A stretch of 48,098 bases of DNA from an uncultured Prevotellaceae bacterium (GTDB lineage: Bacteria; Bacteroidota; Bacteroidia; Bacteroidales; Bacteroidaceae). The translations under genes were made by a program, and so were the position numbers. Location: the NCBI GenBank assembly GCA_947303855.1, contig CAMYZO010000013.1, positions 1 through 48,098 on the forward strand, given 5' to 3'. Below are positions 34,024 through 42,620 of the stretch, piece by piece; position 1 is the first letter of the stretch; each line of letters opens with the position of its first letter. The notes below the pieces were generated by a model. That model had not been told where the DNA came from and searched no databases. It was given only the letters and a program-made list of their open reading frames with translations.

Positions 34024-34872
34024 ATGGCTTGGTACGAAAAATATATGACCATCTACGGCAAACCTTTCAGCGAGGTGCCGCAGGACATTATTGAGGATAC
34101 CCGTCGGCGGCTGGCTGCCCTGCAGAGCGACAGTCCCATAGCATCGATTGTGGTCATTGGCTACAACGAAGAAACCCACCTGCAGGCCTGCCTGTGGGCT
34201 ATCAGCGAGATACAGTGCAAGTACCCGGTAGAAATTATCGGTGTCGACAACGACTCCAAGGACCGCACGGCAGAGATTTACGCCAAGTCGGGCATTCCCT
34301 ACTATACCGAGTATCAGCACTCTTGCGGCTATGCCCGCCGCTGCGGCTTGCAGCATGCCCGTGGCAAATACTATTTCGACGTTGACAGCGACACGCTCTA
34401 TCCGCCCAAGTATTTTGAAATCATGCTCGACCATCTGCTGCGCCCCGGCGTATCGTGTGTGTCGGCCAGCTGGGGCTATTTCCCTGACGCAAACCACTCG
34501 AAATTGGGGCTGAAGATTTATGAGATGACGCGCGACCTGTTTCTGTGGATTCAGCATTTCAAGCGCCCGGAGCTCAGCGTCCGCGGTCTGGTCTTTGCCT
34601 ATAATGCCGACTACGGTCGCAAGGAGAAATACCGTGTAGACATTATCCGAGGCGAGGACGGCTCCATGGCTCTGGCCTTGAAGAAGTATGGCAGGATAGT
34701 CTTTGTCAGAGACCGCCGCTGCCGGGCCATTACGGGCTATGGCACCATTGGCTCCAAGCCGTTGTACGTCAGTTTTGTTGAGAACATCAGGACTCAGCTC
34801 AAAGGTATAGGCCGTATCTTCCACAAGACCGACCACTATGAGGATTCTGAGGATAACCTTGTCAAGAAGTGA
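34024..34872 (+). CDS. GT2-type glycosyltransferase
   Basis: A 282-residue GT-A enzyme. I start it at 34024 (MAWYEKYMTIYGKPFSEVPQ); a longer frame would overlap the preceding gene by 43 bases. The motifs are IASIVVIGYNEETHLQACLW near residue 40, IIGVDNDSKDRTAEI near 70, the DXD-like YYFDVDSDTLY near 115-125, and GEDGSMALALKKYG as the catalytic-loop region. The N-terminal 35 residues are an extension not usual in GT2 enzymes. It is the second gene of a three-gene operon and ends 10 bases before the next start. Confidence 0.9.
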   Translation: MAWYEKYMTIYGKPFSEVPQDIIEDTRRRLAALQSDSPIASIVVIGYNEETHLQACLWAISEIQCKYPVEIIGVDNDSKDRTAEIYAKSGIPYYTEYQHSCGYARRCGLQHARGKYYFDVDSDTLYPPKYFEIMLDHLLRPGVSCVSASWGYFPDANHSKLGLKIYEMTRDLFLWIQHFKRPELSVRGLVFAYNADYGRKEKYRVDIIRGEDGSMALALKKYGRIVFVRDRRCRAITGYGTIGSKPLYVSFVENIRTQLKGIGRIFHKTDHYEDSEDNLVKK

Positions 34873-34882
34873 GAATGCCGCT

Positions 34883-36028
34883 ATGGAGCACAGACCGTTG
34901 AAGATTGTCTACTGTACGCCTGCCCTCTACATGGCCGGCGGTGTTGAGCGGGTGTTGACACTCAAGGCCAACTACCTGGCTGAGCATTACGGCTACGACA
35001 TCACCATCATTCTGACAGAGGGTAAGGGCAAGCCCCTGTTCTACCCGTTGTCAGACAAGATAAAGGTTGTCAACCTTGACATTAACTTCGAGCAGCTGTG
35101 GAGGTGCTCGTTCGTGCGCAAGATTGCGGTCTACCTCAGCAAGCAGCGCCGCTACAAGCGTCTGCTGACGGCAGAACTGATGAGGTTGCGCCCCGACATC
35201 ACCGTCAGTCTGCTGCGCAGAGAGATCAACTTCATCAATGAGATAGCCGACGGCAGCCGCAAGATTGGTGAGCTGCACGTGAACAGGGCCAACTACCGTA
35301 ACTTCGAGGCCAACGACACGAACATCGTGAAGCGCTGGTTCGCCAAGTTCTGGATGTCGAGGCTGCTGGTGCATCTGCGCAAGCTTGACCAGCTGGTAGT
35401 GCTGACGGAAGAGGACCGGCAGTCGTGGCATGAACTGAGTCATGTCAGCGTCATTCCCGATCCGCTGGCTTTCGTTCCCGGACAGCAAAGTATGCTGACA
35501 GTCAGGCGTGTCATTGCTGTTGGCAGATATGTTTACCAGAAAGGCTTCGACTTGTTGCTACAAGCCTGGGCAAAGGTGGAGAGGGAGTGCCCTGACTGGC
35601 AACTGGCCATCTACGGCGACGGCGACCGTGCCCCCTATCAGCGGCAGGCTGAGGAGTTAGGACTGCGGCATTGCCAGTTAAGAGGCAGGACGGCTGACAT
35701 ACAGGCAGAATACCTCAACAGCTCGCTCTTTGTGTTCAGCTCACGTTTCGAAGGCTTCGGCATGGTGCTCATCGAGGCGATGGCCTGCGGGTTGCCGGTG
35801 GTGTCGTTCGACTGTCCGTGCGGCCCCAAGGATATCGTCTCTGACGGGCAGGACGGTCTGCTGGTACCCGCCGGAAATGTTGAGCAACTGGCGCAGGCCA
35901 TGATACGTGTGATGAAGCATACCGACCAGGCCCGGCAACTGGGCAGGCAGGCGGTGGAAAAGTCAGAGCAGTATCATATAGAACTGTTAGCCGAACGCTG
36001 GCGCTCACTGTTTGAGCGTCTCAAATAG
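34883..36028 (+). CDS. GT4-type glycosyltransferase (paralogue set A)
   Basis: A 381-residue GT-B enzyme (start 34883, MEHRPLKIVYCTPALYMAGG). The motifs are AGGVERVLTLKANYLAEHYG, AVGRYVYQKGFDLLLQAWAK, and the EX7E block FEGFGMVLIEAMACGLPVVS followed by DCPCGPKDIVSDGQDGLLVP. The stretch RRYKRLLTAELM, then RPDITVSLLRREINFINEI is shared almost word for word with the gene at 38384, so the two are recent paralogues; the genes at 36005 and 37266 are more distant relatives. The DCPCGP motif is the GT4 subtype common in polysaccharide clusters of Bacteroidota. It ends the operon begun at 32981 and overlaps the opposite gene by 24 bases. Confidence 0.93.
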   Translation: MEHRPLKIVYCTPALYMAGGVERVLTLKANYLAEHYGYDITIILTEGKGKPLFYPLSDKIKVVNLDINFEQLWRCSFVRKIAVYLSKQRRYKRLLTAELMRLRPDITVSLLRREINFINEIADGSRKIGELHVNRANYRNFEANDTNIVKRWFAKFWMSRLLVHLRKLDQLVVLTEEDRQSWHELSHVSVIPDPLAFVPGQQSMLTVRRVIAVGRYVYQKGFDLLLQAWAKVERECPDWQLAIYGDGDRAPYQRQAEELGLRHCQLRGRTADIQAEYLNSSLFVFSSRFEGFGMVLIEAMACGLPVVSFDCPCGPKDIVSDGQDGLLVPAGNVEQLAQAMIRVMKHTDQARQLGRQAVEKSEQYHIELLAERWRSLFERLK

Positions 36029-37144
36029 GTCTGTCCACTGCTTCATGACCGCTTCCTGCGCATACCGCTGGATGTTCGCCTTGGCTTTCCTGCCTATTTG
36101 CTGCCTCAGTTGTTCATCGTCCATGAGCAGACTGATGTGGCGGGCCAGTTCGGCGGTGTCCAAATACTTCACAAGGAACCCGTCTTCGCCGTTGTGCAAA
36201 ATGTTGCGGGGCCCATGCGGACAGTCGAAGGCCACGCAGGGCACGCCGCAAGCCATGGCCTCAAGCAGTACCATGGAAAAGCCCTCGTATCTGGAGCTCA
36301 CCACGCAGATGGAGCTTTCCAGGTATTTCTGCATGATGTCGTCGGTGGGTTCGTTCATAATCATCACATCCTGCAGCCCGTACTCATGAATCAGTGCCCG
36401 CACCTGCTCCTTCAGCTCGCCGGAACCGTAGATGTTGATTTTCCAGTCGGGGTGCTGCTGGTAGACCAGCCTCCAGGCCTCAATCATGTATTTGTAGCCC
36501 TTGGCATTGTTATACCTGCCCACGGCAATGGCCAGCTTGTTAGCCAGCGTGCTGGTGGTGCCGGGGTTGAAGGGCAGCGAGTTGGGGATGACGTAGGTCC
36601 GTGTGGTGCCCTTCCAGCTGTCGGCATCCTCCTTGGTAAGCAGCACCAGGGCGCTGAGCTTGCGGGTGTTTCGTTCCATTTTTTTGCGCCACCACTTCAC
36701 TATCAGGCTGTAGACGCCCCCTCGCTGTTCCATCAGGTGGAAATTGCGCAGGAAGTGCTTGGTGGTGTGCGCCTCGCCTATCACTGTGGCGCTGCCGCTG
36801 ATGTCGGTCAGGAAGTCCAGGTCACGTCCCATGGTGGTGATGATGATGTCGGGTTTCTCCTGCCTGAACACCCGCGCCATGGCACGCTTGTACTGCCGCA
36901 TCAGCTGGTAGTAGAGCATGGTGCGTACCACAATGTTATGGCCGTACTCCTTGTTGAAGTCTATATCCAGATTGATGAGCTTCACTTTTGGCGACAGGGG
37001 GAACACCGGCGGGCGCCCCATCTGGGTGTCGGTGATGATGCCAACTTCATAGCCATGCTCCGCCAGGTAGTTGGCCTTCTCTGTGAGTACCCTGTCAGCT
37101 CCACCCTTGGTGAGCAGCGCGGTGTAGATATAGAATATTTTCAT
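36005..37144 (-). CDS. GT4-type glycosyltransferase (paralogue set A, more distant)
   Basis: A 379-residue GT-B enzyme. The start at 37144 (MKIFYIYTALLTKGGADRVL) is chosen because the frame upstream runs through the promoter and has no support. The N-terminal GGADRVLTEKANYLAEHGYE and C-terminal [20 protein letters not shown], then DCPHGPRNILHNGEDGFLV match the set of paralogues at 34883 and 38384 in order and spacing, with about the same length. Two Glu of EX7E are present. It is transcribed alone, from the -7 box at 37168-37175, and its end overlaps the oppositely oriented gene at 36005-36028. Confidence 0.93.
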   Translation of the reverse strand: MKIFYIYTALLTKGGADRVLTEKANYLAEHGYEVGIITDTQMGRPPVFPLSPKVKLINLDIDFNKEYGHNIVVRTMLYYQLMRQYKRAMARVFRQEKPDIIITTMGRDLDFLTDISGSATVIGEAHTTKHFLRNFHLMEQRGGVYSLIVKWWRKKMERNTRKLSALVLLTKEDADSWKGTTRTYVIPNSLPFNPGTTSTLANKLAIAVGRYNNAKGYKYMIEAWRLVYQQHPDWKINIYGSGELKEQVRALIHEYGLQDVMIMNEPTDDIMQKYLESSICVVSSRYEGFSMVLLEAMACGVPCVAFDCPHGPRNILHNGEDGFLVKYLDTAELARHISLLMDDEQLRQQIGRKAKANIQRYAQEAVMKQWTDLFETLKQ

Positions 37145-37167
37145 GAACGCAAATTGTTTATTTGCTG

Positions 37168-37175
37168 CAAAAATA
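37168..37175 (-). promoter_or_regulatory. -7 box (TATTTTTG) of the GT4 gene ending at 36005
   Basis: TATTTTTG followed by CA on the minus strand, 23 bases before the start codon at 37144. No clear -33 box. Confidence 0.6.
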
Positions 37176-37215
37176 CTGCAAATCGGCGAATAAAGGAAAT
37201 TTTCGTCAGATAATT

Positions 37216-37246
37216 TTTGTGGTGCAGAGTTTTTTTTGTATTTTTG
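37216..37246 (+). promoter_or_regulatory. Promoter of the GT operon at 37266
   Basis: TTTG at 37216-37219, 19 bases, TATTTTTG at 37239-37246, followed by CC. The start codon is 19 bases later. Confidence 0.8.
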
Positions 37247-37265
37247 CCAACAAAATTCACAGCTG

Positions 37266-38387
37266 ATGACAATATTATTTGTTACAGACAGCTTTGCCAT
37301 TTGGGGAGGTATAGAGCGTGTGTTAGCCAATAAGATGAATTTCTTGGCCGATGTCTTCGGCTACGACATTCACTTTGTCACGGCCAGCCAGGGACTTCAT
37401 GCCATGCCCTATGGGCTGAGTGCCGCCATACACCATACCGACCTGAACGTTCGCTTCCATACGCAGTACCGTTTCTCGGGTATAGCCAGGTTGCGCAAGG
37501 CCCTGCAGCTGCACCGTATGTTCGTCAGCCGGCTCCGAGAGTATATTGAGCGGGTGCAGCCAGACATCATCGTCACGCCCAACTTCGAGCTGGCAGGCGG
37601 CATCCGCAAGGCCAAGGGCGTCTGTCCCCTGGTCGTTGAGGTACACTCCATCTTCAGACACTCGCTCTATGAGCGGCCGTCGTTTCTCAGAAACCTCTAT
37701 AACCAGTATTGCCGGCTCAGTGTCTACAAGGCTGACATGATAGTCACGCTGACGCAGGCCGACGCTAAGGACTGGCGGCGTAAGAGCAGCCGTGTGACCG
37801 TCATCCCTAATGCGGTGACACTTAACGACAGCGGCACCTACGCCACAGGCACCTCGCCATCGGTCATCTTCGTAGGGCGCTTTGAGACACAGAAGGATAT
37901 TGGCAGCCTCTTCCGCATCTGGAAGCTGGTTCACCAGCGGCATCCCGACTGGTATCTGGACCTCTATGGCGATGGCGAGCAGAAGGCAGAGTTCACAAGG
38001 CAGGCAGGCATCCTGCAGGCCAATATCCGCATCCACGAGCCAGCATCCGACATCTTCGACAAATACCGTCACAGTTCGCTGCTGGTGCTTACCTCGCTCT
38101 ACGAGCCCTTCGGCCTGGTGCTGCCCGAGGCCATGAGTTGCGGTCTGCCGGTGGTGTCCTTCGGGTGTCCCTACGGACCGGCCGACATCGTTACCGATGG
38201 CGTCGACGGCTTCATTGTAGGCGACAGGAACATAGAGACCTTTGCCGACCGCGTGTGTATGCTCATAGAGAACGAGTCGCTGCGGCGGCAGATGGGGCAG
38301 GCGGCAGTCAGTGCTGCCCAGCGTTACCGACGGGATATTATCATGCCGCTGTGGAAGGAATTATTTGAAAAAGTGGCCAGGCAATGA
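37266..38387 (+). CDS. GT4-type glycosyltransferase
   Basis: A 373-residue GT-B enzyme (start 37266, MTILFVTDSFAIWGGIERVL; upstream in-frame codons fall in the promoter). It has the GGIERVLANKMNFLADVFGY acceptor motif, VGRFETQKDIGSLFRIWKLV, and EX7E in YEPFGLVLPEAMSCGLPVVS followed by FGCPYGPADIVTDGVDGFIV. It is related to paralogue set A but more divergent in the N-terminal half, which suggests another acceptor. Its stop overlaps the next start as ATGA (38384-38387), so the two are coupled and head an operon that probably runs to 41549. Confidence 0.93.
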   Translation: MTILFVTDSFAIWGGIERVLANKMNFLADVFGYDIHFVTASQGLHAMPYGLSAAIHHTDLNVRFHTQYRFSGIARLRKALQLHRMFVSRLREYIERVQPDIIVTPNFELAGGIRKAKGVCPLVVEVHSIFRHSLYERPSFLRNLYNQYCRLSVYKADMIVTLTQADAKDWRRKSSRVTVIPNAVTLNDSGTYATGTSPSVIFVGRFETQKDIGSLFRIWKLVHQRHPDWYLDLYGDGEQKAEFTRQAGILQANIRIHEPASDIFDKYRHSSLLVLTSLYEPFGLVLPEAMSCGLPVVSFGCPYGPADIVTDGVDGFIVGDRNIETFADRVCMLIENESLRRQMGQAAVSAAQRYRRDIIMPLWKELFEKVARQ

Positions 38388-39529
38388 AAAAGATAGTCTA
38401 TATTGTGGGCGGGCTCCTCACCCCCAACGGCATGAGTTCGGTACTGAGCAGCAAGATCAACTGGCTGGCTGCCAACACCGACTACGAACTGTACATGGTG
38501 CTCACTGAAAAAGCCGGCGAACCCTGGTATTACCACATCAGCGAGAAGGTGAAGTGGGTGAACTTCGACGTCAACTTCGACGAGCTTGACACCATGCCCA
38601 TCTACCAGAAGGTGGTTAGCTACGCCCGGAAACAGCGCCGATACAAGCGGCTGCTTACCGACTACCTGATGCAGGTGCGCCCCGACATCACTGTCTCTGC
38701 CCTGCGGCGCGAGATAAACTTCATCAACGACATTGGCGACGGCAGTCATAAGGTGGGCGAAATACACTTCGACCGCACATACTACCGCCAGTTCAACAAG
38801 CCCTGGCTGCCGGCCTTTGTCAATAAGGCCGTTACCCGGTGGTGGGTAGGCGGGCTGATAGACAGCCTGAGACGCCTGGACCGCTTTGTGGTGCTTACCC
38901 ATGAGGACGAGGCACACTGGCCGGAACTGGATAACAAAACCGTGATTCCCAACTCGCTGCCCTGCCTGCCCGCAGAGCAGGCGGCCCTGGTTAACAGGCA
39001 GGTGATAGCCGTGGGGCGCTACTCCTGGCAGAAAGGGTTCGACCTGCTGATAGAGGCCTGGGCACTGGTGGCAGAGCGGCACCCTGACTGGGTACTGAAC
39101 ATCTACGGTCCCGGCGAGAGTGCGGTCTACCAGAAGATGGCCGACGGCATGGGACTGGCAGGCAAGGTGTGCTGTCATCCGCCGGTGAGCCATATCTATG
39201 AGAAGTACCTTGAAAGTTCTGTCTTTGTGCTGAGCTCACGCTACGAAGGATTTGGCCTGGTGCTGGCCGAGGCCATGTCCGTGGGGTTGCCCGGCGTTTC
39301 GTTTGCCTGCCCCTGCGGTCCCTCTGAGATAGTGACCGACGGTCAGGACGGCATCCTCGTGCCTGCCGGCAGCGTTGAACAGCTGGCCGAGGCCCTGATA
39401 CGGCTGATGGATGACAGCCAGTTGCGCCACCAGTATGGGACGGCAGCCAAGGCCAATATGCAGCGTTACGCCCAGCCGGCCATTATGCATCAGTGGGTGA
39501 CGCTGTTTGATAGTCTGGAAAAAATATAA
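38384..39529 (+). CDS. GT4-type glycosyltransferase (paralogue set A)
   Basis: A 381-residue GT-B enzyme, the same length as its paralogue at 34883. Between residues of about 85 and 140 both read RRYKRLLT..LM..RPDITVS.LRREINFIN.I.DGS.K.GE.H, and both have AVGRY..QKGFDLL..AWA and the EX7E block EGFGxVLxEAM. Here the usual AMACGLPVVSFDCPCGP is AMSVGLPGVSFACPCGP, so Val-Val has become Gly-Val; an effect is possible but not certain. The start overlaps the previous stop as ATGA. The next gene follows after 13 bases. Confidence 0.93.
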   Translation: MKKIVYIVGGLLTPNGMSSVLSSKINWLAANTDYELYMVLTEKAGEPWYYHISEKVKWVNFDVNFDELDTMPIYQKVVSYARKQRRYKRLLTDYLMQVRPDITVSALRREINFINDIGDGSHKVGEIHFDRTYYRQFNKPWLPAFVNKAVTRWWVGGLIDSLRRLDRFVVLTHEDEAHWPELDNKTVIPNSLPCLPAEQAALVNRQVIAVGRYSWQKGFDLLIEAWALVAERHPDWVLNIYGPGESAVYQKMADGMGLAGKVCCHPPVSHIYEKYLESSVFVLSSRYEGFGLVLAEAMSVGLPGVSFACPCGPSEIVTDGQDGILVPAGSVEQLAEALIRLMDDSQLRHQYGTAAKANMQRYAQPAIMHQWVTLFDSLEKI

Positions 39530-39542
39530 TGATGAATCAAGT

Positions 39543-40580
39543 ATGAAGAAAGTATTAAACGTGGGTTTTGGCAGTAAAACCCTGTATCAGATGTACCGCT
39601 CGGCCGACATGTCCAGCCGTCTGGTGTATGGTCTCGACCTGCTGAGCGATGACTATAAGGTAGACTTTGAGTCGTTTAAGCAGTTTACCCTCAAGGGTCA
39701 TATCAAGAACAACCTCATGGTGCTGCGTCCCTACGACGTTGTGTTCCAGATATATCTCTATATCCAGCCCATCGTGCTGCTGGCCTGCCTGCGCCGCCTG
39801 GGACTCTTCCGCCGGCGCAAGCTGGTGGCCATCAGCCATGTGCCGCTGAAGGTGGGCAAGAGCCGGCTCCAGCACTGGGCCCTGCAGTTCATCTACGGCG
39901 CCTTCGACAAAATACTGTTCCACTCGCAGCGCAATTTGGAGGAGAGCGTAGAGCGTGGCATGATCAAGGCCGGCAAGTGTGAGTTCCTGTATTGGGGCGA
40001 TGACCTGGACTATGTTGACAGTCACCTGACCATTACCCAGGGCAACTACTTCCTGTCAACAGGCCGTGAGTGCCGTGACTACGACCTTATGATATCGGCT
40101 TTCAGCAAGACGCCCCGGGTGCCGCTGCACATCTACACGAACCGCGTGAACTATGGTGCCGACTACAGTTTCCTGGAGCAGTATCAGGGGAAATACGACA
40201 ACGTCCGTCTGGAGTTTGTCGAGAAGAGCACCGATACCACCCGCTTCCTGCAGCAGCAGACCGCCGGGTGCCGCTGCATCGTGGTGCCCATCATTGTCAA
40301 GGACATCTACTATTGCGTCGGCCTCACGTCGGTAGTCGAGGCCATGGCTATGTCGAAGCCCGTCATCTCTACACGCAACCCCTATTCGCCTGTTGACATT
40401 GAGAAGGAGCGCATAGGCTTCTTCGTCGACGACGAGCAGTCGTGGATAACAGCCATCAATTACCTGGCCACCCACCCTGAGGAGGCCGCTGAGATGGGAC
40501 GTCGTGCCCGAAAGCTTGCCGAGGAGAAGTTCAATGTGCGGCGTTGTGCCGAGCAGTTGGAAAGGGTGTTCGGCGAGTAA
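39543..40580 (+). CDS. Glycosyltransferase, GT4 type
   Basis: A 345-residue protein started at 39543 (MKKVLNVGFGSKTLYQMYRS); an earlier start would overlap the previous gene. The N-terminal half is unlike the other GT4 genes here: it has no GGxERV motif and begins NVGFGSKTLYQMYRSADMSS. The C-terminal half is GT4-like, with YFLSTGRECRDYDLMISAFS, GLTSVVEAMAMSKPVISTRN and GFFVDDEQSWITAINYLATH, then EEKFNVRRCAEQLERVF. The first Glu of EX7E is replaced (YYCVGLTSVVEAM). It is probably a transferase with a different sugar donor. It lies in the operon begun at 37266. Confidence 0.85.
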   Translation: MKKVLNVGFGSKTLYQMYRSADMSSRLVYGLDLLSDDYKVDFESFKQFTLKGHIKNNLMVLRPYDVVFQIYLYIQPIVLLACLRRLGLFRRRKLVAISHVPLKVGKSRLQHWALQFIYGAFDKILFHSQRNLEESVERGMIKAGKCEFLYWGDDLDYVDSHLTITQGNYFLSTGRECRDYDLMISAFSKTPRVPLHIYTNRVNYGADYSFLEQYQGKYDNVRLEFVEKSTDTTRFLQQQTAGCRCIVVPIIVKDIYYCVGLTSVVEAMAMSKPVISTRNPYSPVDIEKERIGFFVDDEQSWITAINYLATHPEEAAEMGRRARKLAEEKFNVRRCAEQLERVFGE

Positions 40581-40610
40581 ACCAGAGTCTTCAACCTAAT
40601 AGAGCGCAAC

Positions 40611-41549
40611 ATGAAACAGCCAGTGAAATTCAGCGTCACAATACCTGCCTATAAGGACCAGTTCCTGAAACAGGCCATCGACAGCGTACTGCAGCAGACA
40701 TACACCAACTTTGAACTTGTCATCGTCAACGATGCCTCGCCTAACGACCTTGACAGCATTGTGGCACAGTTTACCGACGACCGCATACGCTACTTTAAGA
40801 ATAATGTGAACTGCGGTGCAGAGAATGTGGTAGACAACTGGAACATCTGCCTGTCACACGCCACGGGCGACTATATGATGTGTATTGGCGACGATGACAT
40901 GCTGACGCCACGCTGTCTGCAGGATTTTGCCGACCTCATTGCCAAATATCCGCAGGCAGAGTTGCTGCATGCCCATACTGACAGCATCGACGAAGACTCC
41001 AACTATGTATCGAGTGTGCCCAAGCGGGCAGAGTGGGAGTCGGTCTATTCGCTCGTCTACACTCTCAACGACTCCGGACTGGGCTCTTATCTGTACAACG
41101 TCGAGGCCCTGAGGCGCGACGGGGGCTTCTTCAAGCTGCCCTATGGGTGGTCGAGCGATTTGGTCAGTGCCATCATCGCCGCCCGCAGGCACGGAGCGGC
41201 CAACACCCAGGAGCCGGGCTTCCTTTACAGGGGCACGCGCCATTCCATCAGCCACGACATCAATTCGATAGAAGGCAAGGTGAAGGCTAACCAGATGGCA
41301 TGGGCCTGGATTCGCGATTTTATCAGCCAGACGCCGGCTGTGACGCCCGAGGACAAGCAGTTGGAGCGGCTTATCCCTGCCAGAATTGACGAGAAGTTCT
41401 TCCGTAAGATTGACGAGCTGATAGAGTTCGACATACGCAAGAACTTCGGGCAGCGAGCACCTTTCTGGCTCAGGAACAGGCGTGAGTTTGGCTTGTCGCT
41501 GAAGCGCTATCTGCTGTGCGTGCTCCGTAGTTTCAGGTACCGGCTTTAG
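40611..41549 (+). CDS. GT2-type glycosyltransferase
   Basis: A 312-residue GT-A enzyme. The motifs are FSVTIPAYKDQFLKQAIDSV at the N-terminus, FELVIVNDASPNDLDSIV near residue 36, NCGAENVVDNWNICLSHATG, and the metal-binding CIGDDDMLTPRCL near residue 85. The later part, with AEWESVYSLVYTLNDSGLGS and PYGWSSDLVSAIIAARRHGA, fits the catalytic-base region. It is probably the last gene of the operon from 37266. Its 3' end overlaps the oppositely oriented acyltransferase gene by 17 bases (41533-41549). The donor sugar is unknown. Confidence 0.92.
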   Translation: MKQPVKFSVTIPAYKDQFLKQAIDSVLQQTYTNFELVIVNDASPNDLDSIVAQFTDDRIRYFKNNVNCGAENVVDNWNICLSHATGDYMMCIGDDDMLTPRCLQDFADLIAKYPQAELLHAHTDSIDEDSNYVSSVPKRAEWESVYSLVYTLNDSGLGSYLYNVEALRRDGGFFKLPYGWSSDLVSAIIAARRHGAANTQEPGFLYRGTRHSISHDINSIEGKVKANQMAWAWIRDFISQTPAVTPEDKQLERLIPARIDEKFFRKIDELIEFDIRKNFGQRAPFWLRNRREFGLSLKRYLLCVLRSFRYRL

Positions 41550-42549
41550 CTTTCCGCCGGCCCAGGAGCAGGGGAGCATGATGGCTGAGCCAGGCAATGG
41601 GCGGCAGTGACAGCAGTAGGATGACGATGGTAAGGCCGACGGCCTGCGGAATGGTGTAGACAATGTCGCCGATGGCCAGCAGCCTCTCCATGGCGAAGTC
41701 GATGACGCCCATGACCATGCGGTGTGTGCCGAAAATCAGCATGGTGCCGGTGGCGACGGTAGTCACTGCCCAGGGATGCAGGGACTGCAGCGAGCGGCAG
41801 ATGAAGATGCTCCCCGGTATGGCCAGGAAGCTGGAGGCGTAGTAGAGCACGATATGCTGGGGGAAGGCCGGTGTATGGATATGCCAGTAGAACAGCGCCA
41901 GGCTCCCTGCGAGTGCCGTCAGCCCCAGAGTCAGGCTCTGCTTTGCAGGCAGTGGTTTCAGCCAGTTCTCGCTTCTGGCTGCATAGCCCAGGAAGAAGAA
42001 GCAGAGACTGCGTACGAATCCGTTGTAGGTCAGGTTCTGGGCATAAGGACTGTATTTGTTCAGGCCGTAGAGCACCATTGCCGTGAGTGCAAGCACCAGC
42101 ATGGCAGCATACGTGTGTCGCAGCGAACGGCAAAGCCCGCAGAGGCAGTGCATGAGGAAGAGCGACAGCAGGAACCATGTCACGCCGTTCAGTTCGCACG
42201 ACATGCTGGTGTTGAGCTGTCCGAGAAAGGTGCCGGCAATGGGCTTCAGACAGTCGGTAAGCGCTATGTCGCCCTGTTGCCTGATGTAGAGCTTGCCCAG
42301 CCAGAAGGGGTAGTAGATGGCGTTATAGATAAGGTAGGGCAGCAGCAGCGTGTAGCAGTACTGCCGGGTGTGCTTTGGCGACGAGCTGTTGGCTTTCAGA
42401 AAGCCTGATATGAAGAAGAACGTGGCCAGGTTGGTGCCTGCCAGATATTGCAGCAGGAAAGGGCTGCCGTCGTGGGGCGTATGGTCGAACACGACGACGC
42501 TGATGCACCAGGCCTTAGCCCAGTCAATCCAGTAAATGCGCTCTTTCAT
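41533..42549 (-). CDS. Membrane acyltransferase (acyltransferase family 3)
   Basis: A 338-residue protein with about ten membrane helices. It starts MKERIYWIDWAKAWCISVVVFDHTPHDGSP, with the family-3 pattern in which a first-helix Asp is followed by a His-containing loop (VFDHTP), and then FFFISGFLKAN, the second conserved block. Such enzymes (OafA/WecH type) move acetyl or succinyl groups onto lipid-linked sugars at the periplasmic or cytosolic face. It is transcribed from a -7 box only four bases from the start codon. It is unrelated in detail to the second acyltransferase at 42621, which lacks the N-terminal DHTP-type motif. Confidence 0.88.
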   Translation of the reverse strand: MKERIYWIDWAKAWCISVVVFDHTPHDGSPFLLQYLAGTNLATFFFISGFLKANSSSPKHTRQYCYTLLLPYLIYNAIYYPFWLGKLYIRQQGDIALTDCLKPIAGTFLGQLNTSMSCELNGVTWFLLSLFLMHCLCGLCRSLRHTYAAMLVLALTAMVLYGLNKYSPYAQNLTYNGFVRSLCFFFLGYAARSENWLKPLPAKQSLTLGLTALAGSLALFYWHIHTPAFPQHIVLYYASSFLAIPGSIFICRSLQSLHPWAVTTVATGTMLIFGTHRMVMGVIDFAMERLLAIGDIVYTIPQAVGLTIVILLLSLPPIAWLSHHAPLLLGRRKAKAGT

Positions 42550-42553
42550 GTTG

Positions 42554-42561
42554 CAAAAGTA
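42554..42561 (-). promoter_or_regulatory. -7 box (TACTTTTG) of the acyltransferase gene ending at 41533
   Basis: TACTTTTG followed by CAAC and then the ATG at 42549. With a start of transcription a few bases after the box, the message would be leaderless. Confidence 0.65.
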
Positions 42562-42603
42562 ATATTTTCTGCCGTAAAAGCCAAATATTCGTTTTTTTTT
42601 CTG

Positions 42604-42611
42604 TAATTTTG
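42604..42611 (+). promoter_or_regulatory. -7 box (TAATTTTG) of the acyltransferase gene at 42621
   Basis: TAATTTTG, then CATGGTGTT and the ATG at 42621. Only nine bases separate the box and the codon. The ATG at 42613 is out of frame with the gene. Confidence 0.65.
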
Positions 42612-42620
42612 CATGGTGTT

